Assembly (NCBI RefSeq): GCF_022640935.1
Contig: NZ_JALCCV010000021.1
Location: 1-39,328, forward strand
Length of the DNA stretch: 39,328 nucleotides
Source: Bifidobacterium sp.
GTDB taxonomy: Bacteria; Actinomycetota; Actinomycetes; Actinomycetales; Bifidobacteriaceae
Reading direction: 5' to 3'
Part shown: piece after piece, positions 16,366-23,883 of the stretch
Numbering within the stretch: the stretch's first letter is position 1
Layout: every line of letters begins with the position of its first letter
Notes under the pieces: model-generated
Seen by the model: only the letters and a program-made list of their open reading frames with translations
The model's database searches: none
Told to the model about the DNA's origin: nothing
Position numbers and translations under genes: made by a program

Positions 16366-18522
16366 TTACTCGTCGATGCCCTGCTCCTTGAACACCTTGC
16401 CCCAGGCCTCGACGCTGCAGATGTCTGATGCGCGGTACTCTTCGGACAGGCGCTCCCAACGTTTCATCAGCGCGCGCGAGATGCGCAGCCCTTCGCGGAT
16501 CTGCTTTCTGAAGAGCTTGCTGTCCCGCCTGCACCATGCCGCCGTGTTCCCGTCGGGGGAGGTGACGAGCGCGGAATTGACGCCGACGAACGACTTCCAT
16601 ATGGCCTGATCAGCGGGAATCGCGACTTCCGGCCGCTCGTCTTTCGTGCCGTCGCCGCGTGACAGCAGCCCGCGGGCGATGGCTTTGAGGCCGCTGTTCC
16701 TGACCGCTTTGGGCGTGGCCGGGGTGACGCGCATCGTGAATTCCCGCGCCGGCGCGGGAAGCTCGTCGAGGTCTGCGACCAGCGTGGTATCGGCGAACCC
16801 CCGCCGCGCCTGCTGCACCTCCGCCATCTTGCCCGGCATGGAGTCGAGGATGTATTGAGGCCCGCGCAGGATGTCTCGCAGGCCCATGTGCTGCAGCGTC
16901 AGGGCGGAGTACACCAGTCTCAGGCCGACGTTGACGTCGGTGTACAGCATTTCATACGCGAAATGCGCATCGGGTTTCGGGCTGTGCAATAATGCGCAGA
17001 TCCACCGGTTGCGTTGCAGGAAATACTCTTCCCATGTTCTGGTCGGGTTTTTGTCGTGCCACGCCTGATGCCAGACGGCCACCCCGGGCAGGCTCACCGA
17101 GGGGTAGCCGTGTTCGGCCGCGCGCAGGGCGTAATCGATGTCGTCGAATTTGATGAAGAAGGGCATGGCGAGCCCGATCTCCCTCATGATTGCCGTGGGG
17201 ACGAGGCACATCCACCAGGCGTTGCAGTCGGTGTCGGCGCGCCGGTGGAGTTCGGGCGAATCGCGCAGCGGGAAGCGCGCGAAATCATGGTTGTAGTGCA
17301 GCCCCTGCGATGGTTTCATCCATACGGCAGTAGGAATGTATCGTTCGCCTTGCGTGTAGAGCACGGTTCGATTGTCGAGGTTGAGCATCCCGCCACCCAC
17401 GATCGTAGGGTGTTTCGTGTAGTCGGCGAACTGCAGCGCGCGCAGGATCGCCTCCGGCTCGCTGATCGCATCGTCGTCCAGCAGCAGCGTATACGAGCTC
17501 GTGCCGGCCTTGAGCGTTTCGTACATGCCGCGCGAGAAGCCGGCCGAGCCGCCCATATTGGACTGGCGCAAATACGTCAGCCGGCTGCCGAGCTCCTTCG
17601 CGGTCTGCGCGAAACCAGGCTGGTCGCGCACCAGGTCAGTGCCTTGGTCGGTGCAGTAGATGGTGTCGAGGCGTTTGATCAGGGCCGTCTCGTGCGCGAT
17701 GGTGCGCAGCTGGCGCAGGCAGTACTGGGCTCGGTTGAAGGTGGTGATGGCGATCGACAGGGTGGTGGGAGCGACGGACTTCTCGCCGTTCGGCACCGAC
17801 CACTGCGCGTCCTCGATGCGGAACGCCGAGTCGTTGGCGGCTTTGGCGTCGAACCAGAAATACCCGCCGTCGATCAGACCGGTCATGGGGAGCACGACTT
17901 CGATGGATTCGAAGCCGGCATCGCCCGGAGCGCCATGGCCGTGTTTTTCTTTTGTCGCGGTGTCGGCAGGCGAGGTGTCATCGGTTATCGCGTCGCCGCC
18001 CATCGCATCGCCGGACACCGTGTCAATGCTGATGGTATCGAGCGCGGAGAAGAGCCCGCGGCCCGAGGATTTGTACAATATGATTTCGCCTTTGCCCTGC
18101 ACCTTGGCGCTGAACCGCACAGCGCTGACGTTCGTCCAGCGTTTCCAATAGCTGGCCGGAAACGCGTTGAAAAACGTGCAGAGCGACACATGCTTTCCGG
18201 CATGCACCGTCATCGCATGGCGCGCATCGACGGTGAACAGGTTGTTGCCCACCGTGTCGGCGTGATGTTCGAGGCTTTCATTGAGCAGCTTCCGCGCGGC
18301 TTTGTTGTTCATGGCGTCGAACGGCAGCTTCTCCATGTCGAGGCGGACATCGAACACGTCGTCGGTGAGATGCGGCCGCGTCCATTCGATGGCGTAGAGG
18401 GGGAGCACCAGATCCTGGTCGCTCAGCGGGAACACGACGCGGTTGACGGCTTCCCAATTCTGCGTCTTCGTTGTTGCGCCCGTCGTTGTGCCAGGCTGAG
18501 TCATGGTATGCATGGTCTTCAT
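16366..18522 (-). CDS. second GlfT2-like galactofuranosyltransferase, long form
   Basis: 718 residues. The core has the same order as GlfT2: a beta-rich N-terminal domain, LSIAITTFNRAQYCLRQL near 267, RQSNMGGSAGFSRGMYE near 330, metal site LLLDDDAISEPE near 353, catalytic FIKFDDIDYALR near 450, and VAVWHQAWHDK near 475. It is about 95 residues longer than the paralogue at 10821. Part of the extra length is a low-complexity acidic stretch near residues 173-203 (GDAMGGDAITDDTSPADTAT and following) inside the N-terminal domain. Several ATGs crowd the start (residues 1, 4 and 7), and no strong ribosome site separates them. It probably adds Galf to the same galactan, perhaps with a different linkage or acceptor; this is inference. 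Confidence 0.8.
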   Translation of the reverse strand: MKTMHTMTQPGTTTGATTKTQNWEAVNRVVFPLSDQDLVLPLYAIEWTRPHLTDDVFDVRLDMEKLPFDAMNNKAARKLLNESLEHHADTVGNNLFTVDARHAMTVHAGKHVSLCTFFNAFPASYWKRWTNVSAVRFSAKVQGKGEIILYKSSGRGLFSALDTISIDTVSGDAMGGDAITDDTSPADTATKEKHGHGAPGDAGFESIEVVLPMTGLIDGGYFWFDAKAANDSAFRIEDAQWSVPNGEKSVAPTTLSIAITTFNRAQYCLRQLRTIAHETALIKRLDTIYCTDQGTDLVRDQPGFAQTAKELGSRLTYLRQSNMGGSAGFSRGMYETLKAGTSSYTLLLDDDAISEPEAILRALQFADYTKHPTIVGGGMLNLDNRTVLYTQGERYIPTAVWMKPSQGLHYNHDFARFPLRDSPELHRRADTDCNAWWMCLVPTAIMREIGLAMPFFIKFDDIDYALRAAEHGYPSVSLPGVAVWHQAWHDKNPTRTWEEYFLQRNRWICALLHSPKPDAHFAYEMLYTDVNVGLRLVYSALTLQHMGLRDILRGPQYILDSMPGKMAEVQQARRGFADTTLVADLDELPAPAREFTMRVTPATPKAVRNSGLKAIARGLLSRGDGTKDERPEVAIPADQAIWKSFVGVNSALVTSPDGNTAAWCRRDSKLFRKQIREGLRISRALMKRWERLSEEYRASDICSVEAWGKVFKEQGIDE

Positions 18523-18696
18523 TATATGGAGCCGTGCGTATGGTGTGGCCTTGAGCCGCGCCCTGTGCCGTATTTTTCACTGCGCGGCGTATTCATCGGA
18601 ACAAGAATGGCGAATTCCCGACGTTCTGTTTTTCCCAACTGACAGAGTCTGCGACGCTGCCCTTCGGCTCCGTAGCGCAGGAGCCTCACTCGCCTG

Positions 18697-18722
18697 CGTA
18701 AAGCCCACTGGGCTTTACGTTT
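18697..18722 (+). terminator. intrinsic-type terminator hairpin with no gene ending before it
   Basis: CGTAAAGCCC and GGGCTTTACG form a perfect ten-pair stem around a three-base loop, followed by TTT on the plus strand. A second hairpin (GGCTCC 18666-18671 with GGAGCC 18680-18685) lies just upstream. No plus-strand gene ends here. The 343-base spacer between the divergent genes also holds a direct repeat TCTGCGATA (18765-18773 and 18780-18788) with TAGAAT (18772-18777) between, which could be a promoter for the GT2 gene. Confidence 0.5.
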
Positions 18723-18865
18723 AACGGCTCAGCACAACCGGGGTCGCGAGCCGGATCTGAGTCTTCTGCGATAGAATGATCTGCGATAAGGCGGCGATAT
18801 ATTTGATCAGCTGAGTGATCCATGATCCATGCCGCGGGAATCGGCACGGGCGGAAGGCGGCACAG

Positions 18866-19906
18866 GTGGATGATGGCCATGTGGTCGGGCGGCCGTGCGC
18901 AGCCGAACCGGCGCCGCCGTTCGCGGTGCTGATGGCCGTGTATGCCGGGGACCGGGTGGATTTTGTGCGCCGCGCGGTGCTGTCCAACACGCTGGAGCAG
19001 ACGCGTGTCCCGGCTCAGCTGGTCGTCGTGCGCGATGGTCCGGTACCCGAAGCGATGCAAAGATTTTTAGACGGGCTGAGCTCGTGGCTGGCGGGGCGGT
19101 TCGCGCAGGCTGATCGGTTCGGGAATGAGCCCGCTCCCGGGAACGCAGATGCTTCCGGGGAAGGGAATCCTGCCGGAGGCGCCGATTCGCCCGAGGTCAC
19201 AGTGATCGAGCTGAAGCGGAATTCCGGGCTGGCGCATGCGCTCAATCAGGGCTTGCGGCGCTGCTCGTATGATCTGGTCGCTCGGGCAGACAGCGATGAC
19301 ATCGCGCTGCCGCAGCGTTTCGCTACGATCATCCCGCTGCTTGATGATGCGCATGAGGTTTCGCATAAAGACGTGCGCGGCGAGCGTCAAGACCCGCGCG
19401 GCGTGCGGCGTGCCGGCAGGTGCGACGTCGTCGGCAGCGCGATCCGCGAATTCAGCGGCGACGAACACCGCCTTGGGCAGGTGCGCACACTGCCTGCGGG
19501 AGGCAAAGCGCTGCTCGACTTCGCCCGCGCACGCTCGCCGCTGCATCATCCGAGCGTGGCCTTCCGCAAATCCGTGGTGCAAGGCGTCGGCGGCTACCCT
19601 GAGCATGGCGGGCGCTATGAGGACTATCTGCTGTGGGAGCGCCTGATTCTCGCCGGTGCGCGGCTACGCAACGTCCCTGAGCCGCTTGTGCTGTACCGCG
19701 TCGATGCGGGCGCCTATCAGCGCCGCGGCGGCTGGGCGATGTTCCGCGACGAACTGGCGCTGCAGCGTCGATTCCGCGCGGATGGGTTCACCACCGGTTT
19801 TCAATATGCGCGCAATGTCGGCATCCGGGCGCTATATCGGCTGCTGCCGACCGGATTGCGCAGGTTCGGGTATCATGCGCTGACCGCGCTGCGGAACACA
19901 AGGTGA
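18866..19906 (+). CDS. GT2 glycosyltransferase
   Basis: About 346-residue GT-A enzyme. The start of the fold is FAVLMAVYAGDRVDFVRRAV, the metal site is VARADSDDIALPQRF near 150, and the acceptor part carries HHPSVAFRKSVV and GRYEDYLLWERLILAG near 250, as in capsule and EPS GT2 proteins such as the AmsE/WaaE-like group. Two low-complexity insertions (near residues 90-110 and 170-190) interrupt the usual fold. GTG 18866 has GGAAGG eight bases ahead; a GTG at 18815 would add 17 residues of doubtful value. It follows the galactan genes, is divergent from the long GlfT2-like gene and probably extends or decorates the same polymer. Donor and linkage are unknown. Confidence 0.75.
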   Translation: MDDGHVVGRPCAAEPAPPFAVLMAVYAGDRVDFVRRAVLSNTLEQTRVPAQLVVVRDGPVPEAMQRFLDGLSSWLAGRFAQADRFGNEPAPGNADASGEGNPAGGADSPEVTVIELKRNSGLAHALNQGLRRCSYDLVARADSDDIALPQRFATIIPLLDDAHEVSHKDVRGERQDPRGVRRAGRCDVVGSAIREFSGDEHRLGQVRTLPAGGKALLDFARARSPLHHPSVAFRKSVVQGVGGYPEHGGRYEDYLLWERLILAGARLRNVPEPLVLYRVDAGAYQRRGGWAMFRDELALQRRFRADGFTTGFQYARNVGIRALYRLLPTGLRRFGYHALTALRNTR

Positions 19907-19995
19907 TGGGCGTGGAGCTTGCCACGTGGCCGCCGGCGTTAACCAATATTCGCAAGATCCCGACCATGGCCGAAGGGCGTTTTGGCCGATGGGCT

Positions 19996-21018
19996 TCAGC
20001 CGATTTTGACGGCTCCTGATTCCGAAGCTCCTGATTCCACGGCGTTGACCGCCGCGACGACGTCGGGATTGCCGGCCAAGAGTTCCGCATTGTCCGCAGG
20101 CCGCCCTGCAAACCCTTCTCGCAGACCGCGTTTCAAGCAGTCGACGATGAGCGGCCGGTTCTTCGACCGCCAGCCGGTCAGCACCCAGCGGCGCAGGGTT
20201 TTGAGCACGAGCTCCGCATACTCGGCCGCAGTGAAATTGCGGCGCGAAAAGCGCAGGATCCACAGCTTGTTGCGCACTTCGAAGAAGAAACGCTCGCCCG
20301 GGTCGGCGTCGCTGGAGCCGAAGACTTTGGTTTTGTGCACGACCCGGCTGGCGGGCACGTAGTAGCCGGTCGCATTTTTGAGCAGTTTCGTGGTGTATTC
20401 GTAATCGTCATTCCACAGGAAGTACGCAGCGCGCGGCAGGACGCGGGCGGAGGCTATCATGCGCGCATTGATCAGGCACGAGACGAATGACAACGAACGG
20501 ACCTGGAACGCCCCAGCCGATTGCCGCAATTCGCGCGCGCCCAACGCGCGCCAAGTGCGCGGCCGGGGCTTGTTCATCAAGTGCTCGCGGCCGTCGATCC
20601 ACAACGCCCGCGAGCCCAGCGCCGCAGGCCAGACGCCGTTGAGCGCGCGGGCCTCGTTCGCCGCCGCAAGCAGCGCCTCCAGCGCCATCGGCGTGGGAAC
20701 GGTATCGTCGTCCATAAGCCAGATGAAATGCCCGTCGCCGGCGTTGCGCCGATTCGCCGTGCCGGGCGCAACGCTGTCCAACGCGCGCGCGATCCCGGCG
20801 CAGAAGCCGCCCGCGCCGCCGACATTGCGGCTGAGCACGGTGATTTCAGGGTGCAGCGCATGCCGCCTCGCCACGGCGACAGCGTCATCGGTGCTGGCGT
20901 TGTCGATCACGATGACGCGGTCCGGCTGGCGGGTCAGCCCGGCGATCCCGTCCAGGCACTGCTGCAGGAGGCCTGCGCGATTGTAGGACACGACTACGGC
21001 GGTAACGCTAAGACTCAT
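19996..21018 (-). CDS. GT2 glycosyltransferase, GlfT1/rhamnosyltransferase-like
   Basis: 340-residue GT-A enzyme. It shows SVTAVVVSYNRAGLLQQCLD at the start, IVIDNASTDD near 38, SRNVGGAGGFCAGI near 63, metal site FIWLMDDDTVPTP near 97, and FLWNDDYEYTTKLLK near 200 with VVHKTKVFG after. The combination NVGGAGGF, DDD and NDDYE is shared by GlfT1, GlfT2 and related actinobacterial rhamnosyl/galactofuranosyl transferases, and the length fits GlfT1 (about 300) rather than GlfT2. In mycobacteria GlfT1 adds the first galactofuranoses to the lipid-linked primer. ATG 21018 is chosen because VTAVVVSYNR follows at once and GGGA lies upstream; a start at 21111 would add 31 unrelated residues. Confidence 0.75.
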   Translation of the reverse strand: MSLSVTAVVVSYNRAGLLQQCLDGIAGLTRQPDRVIVIDNASTDDAVAVARRHALHPEITVLSRNVGGAGGFCAGIARALDSVAPGTANRRNAGDGHFIWLMDDDTVPTPMALEALLAAANEARALNGVWPAALGSRALWIDGREHLMNKPRPRTWRALGARELRQSAGAFQVRSLSFVSCLINARMIASARVLPRAAYFLWNDDYEYTTKLLKNATGYYVPASRVVHKTKVFGSSDADPGERFFFEVRNKLWILRFSRRNFTAAEYAELVLKTLRRWVLTGWRSKNRPLIVDCLKRGLREGFAGRPADNAELLAGNPDVVAAVNAVESGASESGAVKIG

Positions 21019-21131
21019 GCGTCCCAGTATAGGCGACGGCAAGCGGTCGGGCGGGAGCGAGATGCCAAGGATCTTTACTAATCTGCGCACTATCTCTACG
21101 CCCCGGCACACGTGCGACAGATAACCTCAAT

Positions 21132-21137
21132 TAGAAT
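21132..21137 (+). promoter_or_regulatory. possible -10 box close to the mevalonate kinase start
   Basis: TAGAAT ends ten bases before ATG 21148, so transcription may begin at or near the start codon and give a leaderless message. No clear -35 box is seen and no good ribosome site precedes this ATG. Confidence 0.35.
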
Positions 21138-21147
21138 CCGTATAGGA

Positions 21148-22209
21148 ATGAAACGAAAGAGAGCGGCAGGTCTAGTTTTGGCGATAACACAAATGCAGCG
21201 CAGGCACGGCAGCGAACCGCGCCAGGGATACGGCGAAACGTGGGCCAAAACCATTCTGATGGGCGATCATTCCGTGGTCTATGGCTACCCGGCGGTCGCA
21301 GTGCCGCTGGAGACGCTTAAAATGCATGCGTGGGCGTCTTCTACCGGCTGCGGCGGCCAGAGTAGCTTGCGTGCGCTGGGGTATTACGGGCCGCTCGAGC
21401 AGGCTCCGGTGCAGTTCGCCGGATTGCTCCGGGCCATCCAGGTCGCCAAGGATTTCGCCGGGTGCCCCGAATACAGCTTCGACATCATCACCCGTTCCGA
21501 TTTTCCCGCCGGGCGCGGCTTGGGATCGTCCGCTGCAGCCTCGGGCGCCGTCATCCGTGCCGTGCTCGATGCCTGCGGCCTCGAAGCGAACGCCCAGCAG
21601 CTGGCGTCGCTGACTAATGAAGCGGAAATCGTGACCCATGGCCATCCTTCGGGCTTGGATGCCGCCACCACCAGCGGCGAGCACCCGGTGCTGTTCGTGC
21701 GCGGCGACATGCAGCGTGTGGATGTAAACCTGCCCGCATACCTGGTCATCGCCGATTCAGGCGTGGTGGGGAGCACCAAAGAAGCCGTGGAGGGCGTGCG
21801 CGGCCAGTACGAGCATGACAGGCGGCGCGTCGGGGCGATTCTCGAAAGCCTGGGCGCGCTGGCGCAGCAGTCGGCTGACGATCTCGAACAGGGCGGATTG
21901 GATTCGCTCGGCCGGCGCATGGATGCCGCCCACAGTCTGCTGGCTGCGCTGCACGTGAGCCATCCGGTTGTGGACCGCCTTGTGCAGGCAGCCCGGTCCG
22001 GCGGCGCATTGGGTGCAAAACTGACTGGCGGCGGACTGGGCGGCTGCATTATCGCGCTGGCGCCCGATGGTTTGTCCGCACGGCGCATCAGGCGTTCGCT
22101 TACTGCCGCCGGGGCCCCGGCCGTCTGGATCCACCCGCTGAATCAGCTGGATATGGAGGTCGGCGACGACGATTCCGAGGCTGCCGTCGATATGCCGTGC
22201 AGAGGCTGA
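21148..22209 (+). CDS. mvk: mevalonate kinase
   Basis: 353-residue GHMP kinase. It has AKTILMGDHSVVYGYPAVAV near residue 34, the ATP loop FPAGRGLGSSAAASGAV near 120, HGHPSGLDAATTSGEHP near 165, and the C-terminal GAKLTGGGLGGCIIAL near 290. It phosphorylates mevalonate at C5 in the mevalonate route to isopentenyl diphosphate, the precursor of undecaprenyl phosphate. The start is uncertain: ATG 21148 is given, but TTG 21178 (with GGCAGG eight bases ahead) or ATG 21193 are possible, since the conserved fold begins only near residue 30. It is followed after one base by the decarboxylase gene, clearly one operon. Confidence 0.9.
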   Translation: MKRKRAAGLVLAITQMQRRHGSEPRQGYGETWAKTILMGDHSVVYGYPAVAVPLETLKMHAWASSTGCGGQSSLRALGYYGPLEQAPVQFAGLLRAIQVAKDFAGCPEYSFDIITRSDFPAGRGLGSSAAASGAVIRAVLDACGLEANAQQLASLTNEAEIVTHGHPSGLDAATTSGEHPVLFVRGDMQRVDVNLPAYLVIADSGVVGSTKEAVEGVRGQYEHDRRRVGAILESLGALAQQSADDLEQGGLDSLGRRMDAAHSLLAALHVSHPVVDRLVQAARSGGALGAKLTGGGLGGCIIALAPDGLSARRIRRSLTAAGAPAVWIHPLNQLDMEVGDDDSEAAVDMPCRG

Positions 22210-22210
22210 G

Positions 22211-23212
22211 ATGCCGGGTTCTTATTCGGCGACCGCGCGTGCCCACGCGAATATCGCGCTGATCAAATACTGGGGCAAGGCCGACGAATCGTTGGTGATC
22301 CCAACTACGTCGAGCCTGTCGCTCACATTGGATGGCCTGACGACGCAAACCACCGTCGAATTCCTTGCTGATGGCGATTCGGCAACGGGATCGGCGGTAT
22401 TGCAGGACACGCTGAGCATCGATGGCCGGCTCCAGGGTGGCACGTCACTGCAGCGGGTGTCGAGGTTCCTGGATCTGGTCCGTGACCGTGCAGGCATCGC
22501 GCTGCCGGCTCGCGTGGCATCGCGCAACACCGTGCCGTTCGGCGCTGGATTGGCCAGTTCCGCCTCGGCCTTCGCCGCGCTCGCCGCCGCGGCTTCCCGC
22601 GCCGCCGGACTTGAACTTCCCGACCGGGAGCTGTCTCGGCTCGCGCGCCGCGGTTCCGGCTCGGCCTGCCGCTCGATCTATGGCGGTTTGGTCAAGTGGA
22701 ACGCCGGCCACGATGACGGATCATCGTATGCGGAACCGGTTGAAAACCCTTTGGATCTGGCGATCATCGTCGTGCTGATCTCGGCCAGGGAGAAACCGAT
22801 GTCCAGCCGTGAGGCCATGCGTCTGACGATGTGCACGTCGCCGCTGTATCCCGCATGGGTGCAGGCCAGCGACGACGATATGCGCGGCGCGCTCGCGGCC
22901 GTGTCGCAGGGCGATCTGCGCGCGCTCGGCGAAGTGGCCGAGGCAAACGCGCTGGGCATGCACGCCGCGATGATGGCCGCGCGCCCGGGTGTCATCTACT
23001 GGCTGCCGCAGACCGTTGCCGCCCTCGCCGCAGTGCGGGACATGCGGACGCATGGTTTCGACGCGTGGTCCACGATGGACGCCGGCGCCAACGTCAAAGT
23101 GCTGACGTCGGCGCCCGATGCCGAACGCGTCGCCGACGAGCTGCGCAACCGGCTTCCTGATTGCACGGTCGAGGTGCATCGCCCTGGCTCCGGCGTGCAA
23201 ATGGTCGGCTAG
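22211..23212 (+). CDS. mvaD: diphosphomevalonate decarboxylase
   Basis: 333 residues, the usual length. Diagnostic blocks are ARAHANIALIKYWGKADESL at residue 7 onward, IPTTSSLSLTLDGL, ASSASAFAALAAAASRAAGL near 115, RGSGSACRSIYGGLVKW near 145 and TMDAGANVKVL near 288. The enzyme uses ATP to turn mevalonate diphosphate into isopentenyl diphosphate, phosphate and CO2. Its start follows the mvk stop by one base. Phosphomevalonate kinase, the step between the two, is not next to them: the following gene is an opposite-strand glutaredoxin-like gene. The 190 bases beyond its stop hold no gene. Confidence 0.95.
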   Translation: MPGSYSATARAHANIALIKYWGKADESLVIPTTSSLSLTLDGLTTQTTVEFLADGDSATGSAVLQDTLSIDGRLQGGTSLQRVSRFLDLVRDRAGIALPARVASRNTVPFGAGLASSASAFAALAAAASRAAGLELPDRELSRLARRGSGSACRSIYGGLVKWNAGHDDGSSYAEPVENPLDLAIIVVLISAREKPMSSREAMRLTMCTSPLYPAWVQASDDDMRGALAAVSQGDLRALGEVAEANALGMHAAMMAARPGVIYWLPQTVAALAAVRDMRTHGFDAWSTMDAGANVKVLTSAPDAERVADELRNRLPDCTVEVHRPGSGVQMVG

Positions 23213-23402
23213 GCAGATTCCGATCCGCCGCATGCCGCAGCCGGCGCCGCGTGCTGCACTGCCGCAGAGCATATTGGAACCCGAAAAACGGCGTGACAGG
23301 GCAGATTCGTATATCCTGCCGTGCAAAACCAGGTATCGGGCTTGTCTGTGGCAGGTTCCATGCCGCCCGAAGCTATATCTCGGCTATTTGCGGCACCGTT
23401 TC

Positions 23403-23684
23403 TCAGGCGGCCTGTGGCTGCTGCGGGAGCTGTCCGAGTTCTTCGAGCTTGGCCTTGAGGTCGTTGGCCGACGGCTCGACCTGGAAGGAGCCGTCGCTGA
23501 ACAGCACGACCGGAATGTGCTTCTGGCCGCTGATCTCCACGGCCTTGTCCGCAGCGCCGTCCTCATGCTCGATGTCATGCCAGGCGAAGCCGACGCCGAA
23601 ACGATTCAACGCGTCCTTCGCGCGGCGGCAATCCCCGCACCAATCAGCGCCGTACATCTCGATATTCGGCGTGTTGTTCGTCAT
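23403..23684 (-). CDS. glutaredoxin-like protein (mycoredoxin/NrdH type)
   Basis: 93-residue thioredoxin-fold protein. The active site is CGDC in IEMYGADWCGDCRRAKDAL (residues 8-26), the cis-proline segment is KHIPVVLFSDGSF near 57, and the fold is complete. The CxxC site and the small size match glutaredoxin-like proteins of actinobacteria, which reduce protein disulfides or mixed disulfides in the cytoplasm. The C-terminal QLPQQPQAA is a short disordered tail. It is monocistronic and convergent with mvaD. Reducing partner (thioredoxin reductase or a thiol) cannot be read from sequence. Confidence 0.88.
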   Translation of the reverse strand: MTNNTPNIEMYGADWCGDCRRAKDALNRFGVGFAWHDIEHEDGAADKAVEISGQKHIPVVLFSDGSFQVEPSANDLKAKLEELGQLPQQPQAA

Positions 23685-23883
23685 GATGCTCTCCTTTGCG
23701 CTAAGGCTTTCGGAACCGAAAACAACCCGGTCCCTTTGCTCGCCCTGGCTTTGTTTTTGTTAGCAGCAATGTACCTCGCGCGCTCGCATGACATGCGCAT
23801 TCAGCCGAGAGCGGCAGTCCCGGGGTTGCGCGCCCAGCTGCCTATTCTCGCATTTCGTCAGGGCTGCTCATAGAGTAGGAGGC

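Noticed and set aside
17014..18642. 542-residue plus-strand frame opposite the long GlfT2-like gene
   Set aside because: Antisense shadow of a well-supported glycosyltransferase with complete active-site motifs; its own translation is Arg/Val/Gly-rich without motif.
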